Below, one piece after another: positions 7,740 through 16,583 of a stretch of DNA of 64,000 nucleotides. The position numbers and the translations under genes are program-made. Location: NCBI RefSeq assembly GCF_018531465.1, contig NZ_JAHDTF010000003.1, positions 124,001-188,000 of the forward strand, read 5' to 3'. This DNA comes from Sphaerisporangium fuscum. GTDB taxonomy: Bacteria > Actinomycetota > Actinomycetes > Streptosporangiales > Streptosporangiaceae. Each line of letters starts with the position of its first letter. Within the stretch, counting starts at the first letter, position 1. The notes beneath the pieces were generated by a model that saw only the letters and a list, made by a program, of their open reading frames with translations, was not told where the DNA came from and searched no databases.

Positions 7740-9800
7740 TCAGACGGTGACGCGGCGCAGGCGGGACTTGGGGGCCTCCTCGCCGGGGAACACCCGCTTG
7801 ACGCCGTCACCGAGGGCCTGCTCGATGATCCGGATGTCGCGGACGAGGTGCTCCAGGCCGCTCGGCTCCAGGGAGGCGGCGTGGTCGGAGCCCCACATCG
7901 TGCGGTCGAGGGTGATGTGCCGCTCGACGGTGACCGCGCCGAGGGTGACCGCGGCGAGCGAGATCTGCAGGCCGCGCTCGTGCCCCGAGTAGCCGACCGG
8001 CACGCCGTAGCGGTCCTGCAGCGTCACGATCGTGCGCAGGTTGGCCTCCTCGGGCGGCAGCGGGTACGTCGAGGTGGCGTGCATGATCACCAGCTTGCCG
8101 GTGCCGAGGATGTCGACCGCCACGTCGATCTCCTCCAGGGTGGACATGCCGGTCGAGAGGATGATCGGCTTGCCGGTGGCGGCGAGCCGGCGCAGCAGCT
8201 CGTGGTCGGTCACGCTGGCCGAGGCGACCTTGTGCGCGACGACGTCCATGTCCTCCAGGAAGTCGACCGAGGGCACGTCCCACGGCGAGGCGAACCAGTC
8301 GAGGCCGCGCTCGTCGCAGTACTTGGCGATCTGGGTGTACTCGTCGGCGCCGAACTCCACCCGGTGCTTGTACTCCAGGTAGGTCATCTCGCCCCACGGC
8401 GTCTGCCGGATCTGGTCGCGCTGGTGCACCGGCACGGCGATCTCGGGCGTGCGCTTCTGGAACTTCACCGCCTGGCACCCGGCGTCGGCCGCGACGTCGA
8501 TCAGCCGGCGGGCGATGTCGAGGTCGCCGTTGTGGTTGATGCCGATCTCGCCGATGACGTACACCGGCTGCCCGGGACCGACGAGCGACTTGCCGATCTG
8601 GACCGGGGCGCCCTTGACGCGCAGCGTGGCGCGGGGGCCGGTCGCGGGGGGCTCGGCGTCGAGGGGCCGGGCGGCGAGCACCCGGTCGCACAGCTCGCGT
8701 ACGGCGCCGGCGCCGCCCTGGTGGGCGAGCACGATGCGGGCGGCCGCCCGTACGCGCGGGTGGGCGTCCGGGACGGCGACCGGCCAGCCGACCAGCTCCA
8801 TGCAGCCGAGGTCGTTGAGGTCGTTGCCGACGTAGGCCACGCGCGCGGGGTCGAGGCCCTCGATGCTCAGCCAGTCGCGCAGCGCGGTCTGCTTGGAGGC
8901 GAGCCCCTGAAGGACGGGGACGCCGAGCTTGCGGGCGCGGGCGGCCACGACGGGGTTGCGCTCGGTCGACAGCACCAGCAGCTTCACCCCCGAACGCTTC
9001 AGCAGCGAGACGCCGAGCCCGTCGGAGCGGCTCACCGCGACCATCTCGCGGCCCTCCTGGTCGACGTAGACCAGGTCGTCGGTGTGGACGCCGTCGAAGT
9101 CGGTGACCACCGCGTCGACGTCGAGCGGGCCCGGCTGGTCCACGAACGGCGCGAGCGCCCGCACGATCTCCAGGTCCTCGGGGGTGTCGACCTCCACGGC
9201 GTGGCGGGAGGGGACCGGCTGGACGGCGACGGCGCCGAAGAAACGGTGCCCGTGCTCGCGCAGCCCGGCGGCGCGCATGACGTAGAAGGCCCCGGTCTCG
9301 CGGTACTCGGGCTCGCGGTCCTGGCGGCGCGGGCGGTGCGCGGGGTCGTGGTTGACGCCGCGCACGCCGCCGTCGCGGGCGGCCCACACGAACTCGTGCG
9401 TCGGAAGGCCGGAGAAGACGACGTCGGCGGTGCCGTCGAGCACCTTGGCGACGGCGGCGTCGAGGTCGGCCGGGTCGATGAACGCGCTGGTGCACTGCAC
9501 GAGGACGACGACCTCGGGGTCGGCGTCGAGCTGGTCGAGGGCGTGCAGGACGGCGGACTCGCTGGAGGCGGTGGCGCCGCTGAGCTCGGCGGGACGCTTC
9601 ACCACCCGGGCGCCCGCGGCCGCGGCGGTGGTGGCGATCCCGTCGTGGTCCGTGCTGACGATCACCTCGTCCACCAGTTCGGCGCCCACGCAGGAGGCCA
9701 CGGCGCGGGCGACCAGGGGCGTGCCGCCCACCTTGGCCAGGTTCTTGAGCGGAACGCCCGCAGAACCTCCACGGGCGGGGACGACGGCCAGGACTCGCAA
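7740..9800 (-). CDS. Trifunctional CMP-nonulosonate synthetase / HAD phosphatase / nonulosonate synthase
   Basis: A 686-residue fusion of three enzymes. Residues 1-225 are a NeuA-type cytidylyltransferase (PARGGSAGVPLKN at 8-20; PSRHAVEVDTPEDL at 197-210). Residues 228-378 are a KdsC-like HAD phosphatase (TDFDGVHTDD at 233-242; GNDLND at 325-330). Residues 405-686 are a NeuB-type synthase TIM barrel (GEIGINHNGD at 417-426, KFQKRTPE at 446-453, STGMSTLEE at 549-557, GYSGHE at 603-608, ERHITLD at 626-632). NeuB condenses phosphoenolpyruvate with an N-acyl-hexosamine, the phosphatase could remove a 9-phosphate, and NeuA adds CMP. The protein ends where the SAF (antifreeze-like) domain would begin, so that domain is absent. 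First gene of the leftward operon. The exact sugar acid is unknown, and no NeuC epimerase or Pse/Leg enzyme is in the window. Confidence 0.9.
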   Translation of the reverse strand: MRVLAVVPARGGSAGVPLKNLAKVGGTPLVARAVASCVGAELVDEVIVSTDHDGIATTAAAAGARVVKRPAELSGATASSESAVLHALDQLDADPEVVVLVQCTSAFIDPADLDAAVAKVLDGTADVVFSGLPTHEFVWAARDGGVRGVNHDPAHRPRRQDREPEYRETGAFYVMRAAGLREHGHRFFGAVAVQPVPSRHAVEVDTPEDLEIVRALAPFVDQPGPLDVDAVVTDFDGVHTDDLVYVDQEGREMVAVSRSDGLGVSLLKRSGVKLLVLSTERNPVVAARARKLGVPVLQGLASKQTALRDWLSIEGLDPARVAYVGNDLNDLGCMELVGWPVAVPDAHPRVRAAARIVLAHQGGAGAVRELCDRVLAARPLDAEPPATGPRATLRVKGAPVQIGKSLVGPGQPVYVIGEIGINHNGDLDIARRLIDVAADAGCQAVKFQKRTPEIAVPVHQRDQIRQTPWGEMTYLEYKHRVEFGADEYTQIAKYCDERGLDWFASPWDVPSVDFLEDMDVVAHKVASASVTDHELLRRLAATGKPIILSTGMSTLEEIDVAVDILGTGKLVIMHATSTYPLPPEEANLRTIVTLQDRYGVPVGYSGHERGLQISLAAVTLGAVTVERHITLDRTMWGSDHAASLEPSGLEHLVRDIRIIEQALGDGVKRVFPGEEAPKSRLRRVTV

Positions 9801-9948
9801 GGTGACTCCCTGATATACGGCGTAGCGAGCGCCCGCACTTCGCGAAACGCCCGCAAGGTGTCACGCACGCTAACCACCGGCACCGCCCCGTAAAGGGAGC
9901 CTGAGCTGAACACCCAGCGTCGCTCCTGTTAACTCTTGGAACGCGCCG

Positions 9949-11301
9949 TCATTCGATCATGGGCAGCCGCAGGACGAACCTCGTCCCCTCCGGCACGTCC
10001 TCGACGTGCAGCGTCCCGCCGTGGGCGATGGCGACGTCGCGGGCGATGGCGAGCCCGAGGCCCGTCCCGCCCCTGTCCCGGCTGCGGGACTCGTCGAGCC
10101 GCGCGAAGCGCTGGAAGACCCGCTCGCGGTACTCCTCCGGGATGCGGTCGCCGTCGTTGGTCACCGTCAGCACGGCGCTGTCGTGACGCCCCGACACCTC
10201 CACCCGGATCATGGTGGAGGCGTGCCGCTGGGCGTTGTCGAGCAGGTTGTCGATCAGCCGGAACAGCTGTGTTCGGACGCCGACGACGGTGACGCCGGGC
10301 TGCAGGCCGGTGCTGATCGGCACCCGGCCGTGCTGGCGCAGTACCTCTCCGCCGGCCAGCTCGGCGAGGTCGATGCTCTCCTGCACGGCGGGCCCGCTCG
10401 ACCCGAGCCGTGCCATGAACAGCAGGTCGGTGATGATCGCCTCGACGCGGTCGGTGTCGCGCAGCGCGGAGTTCACGAGGGTGGCGAGGTCGGTGTGCTC
10501 GGGGTGCAGCCTCGCCTCCTCCAGTTGCGCCCGCAGCCCGGCGATGGGGGTGCGCAGTTCGTGGGAGGCGTCGGCGGCGAAGCGGCGCTGCTGCTCCACC
10601 GAGTGCTCCAGCCGGGCGAGGGTGCTGTTGACGGTCCTGGCGAGCGTGGAGATCTCGTCGTCCCCCGGAGGCTCGCGTACGCGCCGCGACAGGTCGCTGA
10701 CGGTGATGTGGGCGAGCTCGGCCTGGATGTTCATGATCGTGCGCAGTCCGCGGTCGGCGGTCTTCCACGCGAGCCATCCGGCGAGGGCGGCCAGGGCCGC
10801 GATGTGCAGGGCGACCGCCACGTCCAGGAGCCTGGAGGACAACAGGCCCGGGGTGGGCACCGCGGCGTACACCACCGGCGACCCGGGGCCGCCCCCGGCG
10901 AGCTCCGCCGTGACGTAGAAGCAGCCCTCGGGCGAGCCGGGGCAGAGGGTGTAGTCGACCGACCGGCCCGGGACGGCGGGCCGCTGGTCGCTGATCAACG
11001 GTATGTCCCGCGCGCCCTCGCTGGAGGCCAGGACGTGTCCCCCGGGGCCGGCCACCTGGATGATCTTCACTGTCGAGGGGACGGGCGGGATCGGGTTGCC
11101 CATGGTGCCGTCCCGGTAGGCGGCGACGACCCGCGCGGCGGCCTCCCTGGTCTGGTCCCACATGCGGTCGGCGACCGTGTGCCTGATCACCGTGTCGGCC
11201 GCCACGCCGAGCGGGATCAGGAAGAGTCCCGACAGCAGGACGGCCAGAACGGTGACCTGCCCGCGGATCGTTCGAGGCCAGACGGGTCGAGGGAGGGACA
11301 T
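9949..11301 (-). CDS. Two-component sensor histidine kinase (orphan here)
   Basis: A membrane sensor kinase of about 450 residues. Numbered from the alternative TTG at 11307: first membrane segment 17-38, an extracellular sensor region of about 120 residues with a Cys pair, second membrane segment about 162-182, a HAMP-like region (about 183-236), the phospho-accepting His in DASHELRTP (His249), then the HATPase_c domain with DNLLDNAQRH and the G boxes DRGGTGLGLAIA. I prefer ATG 11301; neither start has a strong ribosome-binding site. No response regulator gene adjoins it within the window: upstream is a divergent secreted protein and downstream is the nonulosonate gene. Its signal and target are unknown. 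Confidence 0.88.
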   Translation of the reverse strand: MSLPRPVWPRTIRGQVTVLAVLLSGLFLIPLGVAADTVIRHTVADRMWDQTREAAARVVAAYRDGTMGNPIPPVPSTVKIIQVAGPGGHVLASSEGARDIPLISDQRPAVPGRSVDYTLCPGSPEGCFYVTAELAGGGPGSPVVYAAVPTPGLLSSRLLDVAVALHIAALAALAGWLAWKTADRGLRTIMNIQAELAHITVSDLSRRVREPPGDDEISTLARTVNSTLARLEHSVEQQRRFAADASHELRTPIAGLRAQLEEARLHPEHTDLATLVNSALRDTDRVEAIITDLLFMARLGSSGPAVQESIDLAELAGGEVLRQHGRVPISTGLQPGVTVVGVRTQLFRLIDNLLDNAQRHASTMIRVEVSGRHDSAVLTVTNDGDRIPEEYRERVFQRFARLDESRSRDRGGTGLGLAIARDVAIAHGGTLHVEDVPEGTRFVLRLPMIE

Positions 11302-11520
11302 TGGCAAAGGCTACTGGCGGCGGAGTAGGCCAAGATCCGCGAGCCGGGAAAGAGGATTCCAAGGGATGGCAAACATGCCGGGAGTGGCGCCGGGCGGGGA
11401 CGCCGGGGAGCCTACCGTCCGGCGTGCCGGGTCACCAGGCGCCCGGCCGGCCGATTTGGGTCCTCCCGCTCCGACCTCCGGCCGCTAGCGTGATCGACAG
11501 CGATCCTCGGAACACGGGGT

Positions 11521-12813
11521 GTGAACGTGATGTATCTCTGGCGGGCCGCCCTGGCGCTGGCGCTGGGCCTCCCCCTGCTCGCCGGTCCGGACACGCCCGC
11601 CCCCGTGCGGCGGCACCAGGCCGCCGCGCCGAGGGTCTTCTACGTGGACGACCGGCACGGCGACGACGACGCCCCCGGCACCTCTCCCGGCGCCGCCTGG
11701 CGCTCGCTCGAAAGGGCGGGCGCCGCCCGCCTGCGCCCGGGGGACGCCCTGCTGCTGCGGCGGGGCGGCAGGTGGAAGGGCAGGCTCAAGCTCCGCGGCG
11801 ACGGCACGCGGGACCGTCCGATCACCGTCGGCGGGTACGGCGAGGGCGCGCGGCCGCGCGTCAGCGGCCGGGCGCACGACTGCGTGGTGCTCAAGGGCTC
11901 CTACCTGCGGGTCTCGGAGCTGCGGGCCAGCGACTGCAAGTGGGCGGGCTTCCGCGTCGACGGCCACCACGACGACCTGTGGGACGTGTACGCCGACCGT
12001 AACGTGGCCGGCGTGTGGGTGACCGACCGGGCGTCCCGCAACGTCGTACGCAACAGCCAGATCATCGGCAACGACCGGATGAGCGTGAACGACGACGCGC
12101 CGGACAACGACTCCGGGGCGTTCGGCGTGCTGATGAACGGCGATGACAACCGCGTCGTCGGCAACCTCATCGAGGGCAGCTACGCGCCCAGCCACGACTA
12201 CGTCTCCGACGGCGCCGCGGTGGAGGTGTACGACGGCGACCGCAACCTCGTCGCGCACAACGTCGCCCGCGACAACGAGACCTTCACCGAGCTCGGTCAC
12301 CGGCCCGGCGGCACCGCGAGCGGCAACCGGTTCGCCAACAACGTGGTGACCTCGTCGAGGAGGCGTGGATCGTTCCTCGTCACCCGCGGGCCCGGCCATG
12401 TCGTGGGCCCGGTCGAAGGCACGGTGGCCGTGAACAACTCGGTGTACCTGCCGGCGAGGAAGACGATCGGGGTCTCCTGCGCCGACGGGTGCTCGCCGGG
12501 GATCCTGGTGCTGCGCAACAACGCGCTGAAGGTCGGCGGGGTGGCGGTGTCGGAGGACGGTGCCGGCATCGACGACGCGGGCGGCGTCTACGACGGCAGG
12601 TCGGACCACTTCAGACCCGGCCGGAGGTCGATCCGGGAGGATCCCCGTTTCGTCGGCCGCCGCGACCTGCGGCTGCGCCCGGGCTCACCGGCGATCGGGG
12701 AGGGGGTGCCGCTGGGGCCGGAGTGGTACGGCGGCGCGGCGCTGGCGTACGACATGAGGGGCCGGCGTATCCCGCACACCAAGAACCCGGATGCTGGTGC
12801 CTATCAGTACTGA
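11521..12813 (+). CDS. Secreted right-handed parallel beta-helix protein
   Basis: A 430-residue exported protein. A signal peptide (about residues 1-21, LALALGLPLLAG) is followed by FYVDDRHGDDDAPGTSPGAAW, the usual opening of pectate-lyase-like secreted proteins. The body has repeated short turns rich in Asn (NVVRNSQIIGN, NRVVGNLIEG, NLVAHNVARDN, NRFANNVV), the coil repeats of a beta-helix. Proteins of this kind are polysaccharide lyases, epimerases or adhesins. I cannot assign a catalytic set, so the activity is open. The start GTG at 11521 gives MNVMYLW; there is also an in-frame ATG at 11530. Transcribed alone, divergent from the kinase. Confidence 0.75.
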   Translation: MNVMYLWRAALALALGLPLLAGPDTPAPVRRHQAAAPRVFYVDDRHGDDDAPGTSPGAAWRSLERAGAARLRPGDALLLRRGGRWKGRLKLRGDGTRDRPITVGGYGEGARPRVSGRAHDCVVLKGSYLRVSELRASDCKWAGFRVDGHHDDLWDVYADRNVAGVWVTDRASRNVVRNSQIIGNDRMSVNDDAPDNDSGAFGVLMNGDDNRVVGNLIEGSYAPSHDYVSDGAAVEVYDGDRNLVAHNVARDNETFTELGHRPGGTASGNRFANNVVTSSRRRGSFLVTRGPGHVVGPVEGTVAVNNSVYLPARKTIGVSCADGCSPGILVLRNNALKVGGVAVSEDGAGIDDAGGVYDGRSDHFRPGRRSIREDPRFVGRRDLRLRPGSPAIGEGVPLGPEWYGGAALAYDMRGRRIPHTKNPDAGAYQY

Positions 12814-12951
12814 ATCAGGATTTATTGCAGACATATCGCGGGAACACTGACGAAACCTCCGTGCAGGAGGCTGTGTCGTGCTGCGGTAGCGCAAAGAAAC
12901 ACCAGGTCGGCCCGCATGCGTGGCACGGCTGTGTATACAGGGGTGGTGACT

Positions 12952-13581
12952 ATGGTGCTGCGGGTACGGGTCTCGCTTCCCGATCGTCCAGGCGTGCTCG
13001 GGCAGGTCGCCCGGGCCTTCGGGGTGCTCGGCGCGGACATCCTCCAGGTCATGGTCCTGGAGCGCGAGGGCGGGCGGGCGATCGACGACTTCACCGTCTC
13101 CTGGCCCGGGCGGTTCGCCGCGGAGGAGCTGCGCGAGCGCATGTCGGTCGTCCCCGGCGTGCGCATCGAGGGGGTGTGGCCCACCCGCGAGGTGCCGGGC
13201 TCCAGCCCCGACTACGACCTGCTCGGCCACGTCGCCGAGGGCGCCGACCGTGCCTTCGTGACGCTCGTCGACGCCGTCCCCGACGTGGTCGGCGCCCAGT
13301 GGGCGGTGGCGATCGACTCCCGGACCGGCGCCGTCGTCCACGGAAGCTGGCAGGCGCCGGGCATCGAGGAGATGCCCGACCTCACGCCGCTGCGGCCGTC
13401 GGCGTTCACCGAGGGCTCGCTGCACCTGCTCAGCCTGCCGCTCAAGGACGCCGGGCTCCACCTGGTCGTGGCGCGCTCCGAGGGGCCCGCCTTCCACCCG
13501 GTGGAGCTGGACAAGCTCGTGCGGGTCGTCGACATCGTCGCCAAACTGGCCCGTCCGGCGGCCGACCGCACCGTCGCCTGA
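12952..13581 (+). CDS. ACT-domain protein
   Basis: A protein of about 209 residues. The N-terminal 75 residues form an ACT domain (LRVRVSLPDRPGVLGQVARAFGVLGADILQ), a small-molecule-binding module typical of amino-acid-responsive regulation. The remainder resembles a degenerate GAF-like or ATP-binding domain and has no motif I can name. I chose ATG 12952 because AGGGG lies 8 bases upstream; an in-frame ATG at 12916 would add 12 residues. It sits between a secreted protein and the convergent maltose ATPase gene, whose stop is 4 bases beyond its own, and belongs to neither unit by direction. Ligand unknown. Confidence 0.7.
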   Translation: MVLRVRVSLPDRPGVLGQVARAFGVLGADILQVMVLEREGGRAIDDFTVSWPGRFAAEELRERMSVVPGVRIEGVWPTREVPGSSPDYDLLGHVAEGADRAFVTLVDAVPDVVGAQWAVAIDSRTGAVVHGSWQAPGIEEMPDLTPLRPSAFTEGSLHLLSLPLKDAGLHLVVARSEGPAFHPVELDKLVRVVDIVAKLARPAADRTVA

Positions 13582-13585
13582 GCTC

Positions 13586-14878
13586 TCAGCGGCGGGGCGG
13601 GTCGATCCGGCCGCCCTCCAGGGTGAACAGCATGAGCCTGCTGAGGTCCACGACGACGCGGCCGTGGTCCCCGGTGCGCCACGCCGGGCGCGAGCCGAGC
13701 CGTACGACGAGGTCGGCCCGGCGGTGGTGGCCGCTCCCGGAGGGGGCCGTCTGCTCCTCCGCCTGCTCGGCGCCGCCGGAGACCAGGCGCCGCACCATCT
13801 CCCGCATCCTGCCCGCCGCGCCGTTGGCGCCGTGGCCGTTGGCGCCGTTCCCGTTGACGTCGCGCCGCTGCACCGGCTCGGGGACGGGGACGGCGGGGAT
13901 GCCGACCTCCAGGTAGGCCAGCCATTCGTGGCCGTGGTACTCCAGGGTCCTGACCCTGCCGGTGAAGCTCGGGCCCTCGGCGCCGTCGGGGACGGGCGTC
14001 AGCCCGTCGGGCCGGATGCCGACGATGATCTGATGGCCGGTGTGCTGGGAGACCGCGTACGCCCGCGGGTCGTTCCAGGGCATCACGATCTGGTGCAGCC
14101 CGAAGTCGAGCAGCACGTACTGGTTCTGCGGGGTCCGCACCGTCGCCATCAGCAGGTTGAGCTGCTGGGAGCTGAGGAACGCGGCCACGAAGGCGGTCGC
14201 GGGGTCGTTGTAGATCTGCCCGGGAGTGCCGACGTCCTGCAGCACGCCGCGGTTCATGATGGCGATCCGGTCGGCCAGGGTCAGGGCCTCCACCTGGTCG
14301 TGCGTCACGTAGATCGTCGTGACGCCGAGGGACCGCACCAGCGAGGAGATCTCCATCCGTAACTCGGTGCGCATGCCCGCGTCGAGGTTCGACAGCGGCT
14401 CGTCCATGAGGAACAGCGACGGTTGCCTGACGATCGCCCTGCCCATGGCCACTCGCTGGCGCTGGCCGCCGGAGAGCGTTCCAGGGCGGCGGTCGAGGGT
14501 CTCGTCGATGTGCAGGGCCCGGGAGAGTTCGACCACCCGTTCCCGCGCCATGTTGGGGTCGGCCTTGGCGATCTCCAAGGGGAAGGAGAGGTTGCCGCGC
14601 ACCGTGCGGTGGGGGTAGAGGGCGCCGTTCTGGAAGACCATCGCGACGTCGCGGTCGCGGGGGGCGAGGTCGTTGGCGTGGCGGCCGTCGAGGTAGAGGT
14701 CGCCGGAGGTGATCTCCTCCAGGCCGGCGATCATGCGCAGCAGGGTGGACTTGCCGCAGCCGGACGGCCCGAGCAGGACGAGAAGCTCACCCTCTTCCGC
14801 TCGCAGGTTCATGCGATCGACCGCGAGATGCCCCCCCGGGTACACCTTTGTCACGCTGTCGAGAACGACGGTACTCAT
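13586..14878 (-). CDS. ABC sugar importer ATPase (MsiK/MalK type)
   Basis: A 430-residue nucleotide-binding subunit. Walker A GPSGCGKST (37-45), signature LSGGQRQ (135-141), Walker B LFLMDEP and the switch His in VTHDQ are all present, followed by a TOBE/MOI regulatory C-terminus (GIRPDGL). The start at 14878 has GGGAGGA about 9 bases upstream. It is divergent from the maltodextrin binding protein and probably powers that transporter; in Streptomyces a single MsiK serves many sugar importers. Oddity: the C-terminal domain is interrupted by a low-complexity insert of about 60 residues rich in Asn, Gly and Ala (NGNGANGHGANGAAG), making the protein about 55 residues longer than usual MsiK. Confidence 0.9.
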   Translation of the reverse strand: MSTVVLDSVTKVYPGGHLAVDRMNLRAEEGELLVLLGPSGCGKSTLLRMIAGLEEITSGDLYLDGRHANDLAPRDRDVAMVFQNGALYPHRTVRGNLSFPLEIAKADPNMARERVVELSRALHIDETLDRRPGTLSGGQRQRVAMGRAIVRQPSLFLMDEPLSNLDAGMRTELRMEISSLVRSLGVTTIYVTHDQVEALTLADRIAIMNRGVLQDVGTPGQIYNDPATAFVAAFLSSQQLNLLMATVRTPQNQYVLLDFGLHQIVMPWNDPRAYAVSQHTGHQIIVGIRPDGLTPVPDGAEGPSFTGRVRTLEYHGHEWLAYLEVGIPAVPVPEPVQRRDVNGNGANGHGANGAAGRMREMVRRLVSGGAEQAEEQTAPSGSGHHRRADLVVRLGSRPAWRTGDHGRVVVDLSRLMLFTLEGGRIDPPRR

Positions 14879-15147
14879 CGTCACTCGTTCCTCCCGGGCG
14901 CCGAACCCGGATCCAGCCGTCATTGTGAATGGATGAGGTAGTACATCGCGCCCTGCTGGGCTGTGTCCATACATCCAGTGATATATCGCTCATCTGCTGG
15001 TCACTTGACCGTTAGCTGTGTTTCGGCGTCAAGACATGCGGCAACAACCGGTCGTTCGCCGGCCTGGCGACGGTCACGTACCGCCGCGCACCGCTCCGTT
15101 CCTCCTGCCATCGGGTAAGGCCTGGGCAATGACGGCCGTGTCACAAT

Positions 15148-15174
15148 TTGCAGAAAGTTTCCGAAAGGCCTTTC
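15148..15174. promoter_or_regulatory. Candidate MalR (LacI-family) operator region
   Basis: In the 403-base divergent region between the ATPase gene and the binding-protein gene (14879-15281) there is a 19-base imperfect palindrome (15148-15166, TTGCAGAAA-G-TTTCCGAAA, 7 of 9 pairs) overlapping a perfect 12-base palindrome GAAAGGCCTTTC (15163-15174). The position, 108-134 bases before the start, and the LacI-family gene at the operon end suggest the regulator binds here. I see nothing else in this stretch beyond promoter sequence. Confidence 0.45.
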
Positions 15175-15281
15175 ATGTCGGTTCACACGGCTGTTACGTT
15201 CCGCCTACCCCTTGATGCCGCTCGCCCTCGGGGAGGCGGGCGGCATCGCCTGCGATGAAGCTTGAACAAGGAGTGCACAAC

Positions 15282-16580
15282 ATGCGGCGAGGCATCTCGG
15301 TCGCGGCGGCAGCCGCGGCGCTCGCGCTGGCGGTCTCCGCCTGTGGCGGCGAGGACACCCCCAACCAGTCGGCCGGCCCGGCCAAGAGCGCCGACCCCGC
15401 AGCCGTCTCCGGCGAGGTGACGTGGTGGGACACCTCGGACGCCACGAATGAGGGGCCCGTCTTCCAGGAACTGATCAAGGACTTCCAGGCGAAGTACCCC
15501 AAGATCAAGGTCAACTACGTCAACGTGCCGTTCGCCGACGCGCAGAACAAGTTCAAGACCGCCGCGCAGAGCGGCTCCGGCGCGCCCGACGTGCTGCGCG
15601 CCGACGTCGGCTGGGTGGCCGAGTTCGCATCCCTCGGCTACCTGGCGCCCCTCGACGGCACCCCGGCGCTGGACAAGCCCGACGACTTCCTGCCGAGCCC
15701 CGCGGGCAGCGGCAAGTACAACGGCAAGACCTACGGCATCCCGCAGGTCACCGACACCCTCGGGCTGCTGTACAACAAGGAGCTGCTGAAGAAGGCCGGC
15801 CACGACGCCCCGCCGAAGACCTTCGCGGAGCTCAAGACGTTCGCCCAGGACGTGAAGTCCAAGGCCGGAGCCGACGGCCTCGCCCTGAACGTCGACGCCT
15901 ACTTCCTGCTGCCGTTCATCTACGGCGAGGGCGGCGACCTGCTCGACGTCACCACCAAGAAGATCACCGTCGCCTCGCCGCAGTCCGTGGCCGGCTTCAA
16001 GGTCGTCGAGGACCTCATCAAGTCGGGCGCCGCGGCCAAGCCCGCCGTCCAGGACAGCTACACCAACGCCGAGACCGCCTTCAAGGAAGGCAAGGTCGCG
16101 ATGATCTTCAACGGCCCGTGGTCGAACACCGACAACCTCGGCGGCAAGGTCTTCAAGGACAAGCCCGACAACTTCGGCATCGCCCCGGTCCCCTCCGGCT
16201 CGGTCAAGGCGGGCGCGCCGACCGGCGGCCACGACTACACCGTCTACGCCGGCTCCAAGAACCTCGACGCGTCCTACCTGTTCGTGAACTTCATGGACTC
16301 CGCCGAGAGCCAGGCCAAGATCGCCGGCAAGCTCGGCCTGCTGCCCACCCGCAAGTCGGCCTACGACATGCCCGACGCGCAGGGCAACCAGATGATCGGC
16401 CGCTGGAAGGAGCCGATGGCAGCCGCCGTCGAGCGTCCCTGGATCCCCGAGGCCGGGCAGCTGTTCCAGCCGCTCCTCGAGGGCTACCAGAAGCTCGCCA
16501 CCGGCGGCGCCACCGCCGAGGGGATGGCCCAGGACGTGGCCAAGGCCTACCAGGGCATCCTCAAGGGCTGGAGCCTGTAA
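15282..16580 (+). CDS. malE: Maltodextrin-type ABC binding lipoprotein
   Basis: A 432-residue lipoprotein. The signal ends in lipobox AVSACGG, followed by a Pro/Ala-rich linker and a MalE-like fold: VTWWDTSDATNEGPVFQELIKDF near 50-70, EGKVAMIFNGPWS near 275 and GLLPTRKSAYD near 365, all usual in maltose/maltodextrin-binding proteins. The start at 15282 has AAGGAG 9 bases upstream; ATG 15255 also lies in frame but has no site. First gene of an operon with two permeases, a GH13 glucosidase and a LacI-type regulator, so the substrate is most likely maltose or maltodextrin. Confidence 0.88.
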   Translation: MRRGISVAAAAAALALAVSACGGEDTPNQSAGPAKSADPAAVSGEVTWWDTSDATNEGPVFQELIKDFQAKYPKIKVNYVNVPFADAQNKFKTAAQSGSGAPDVLRADVGWVAEFASLGYLAPLDGTPALDKPDDFLPSPAGSGKYNGKTYGIPQVTDTLGLLYNKELLKKAGHDAPPKTFAELKTFAQDVKSKAGADGLALNVDAYFLLPFIYGEGGDLLDVTTKKITVASPQSVAGFKVVEDLIKSGAAAKPAVQDSYTNAETAFKEGKVAMIFNGPWSNTDNLGGKVFKDKPDNFGIAPVPSGSVKAGAPTGGHDYTVYAGSKNLDASYLFVNFMDSAESQAKIAGKLGLLPTRKSAYDMPDAQGNQMIGRWKEPMAAAVERPWIPEAGQLFQPLLEGYQKLATGGATAEGMAQDVAKAYQGILKGWSL

Positions 16581-16583
16581 GCG

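Noticed and set aside
13586..14974. Longer ATPase start at 14974
   Set aside because: The added 32 residues show no conservation and the ATG at 14878 has a strong GGAGGA site.
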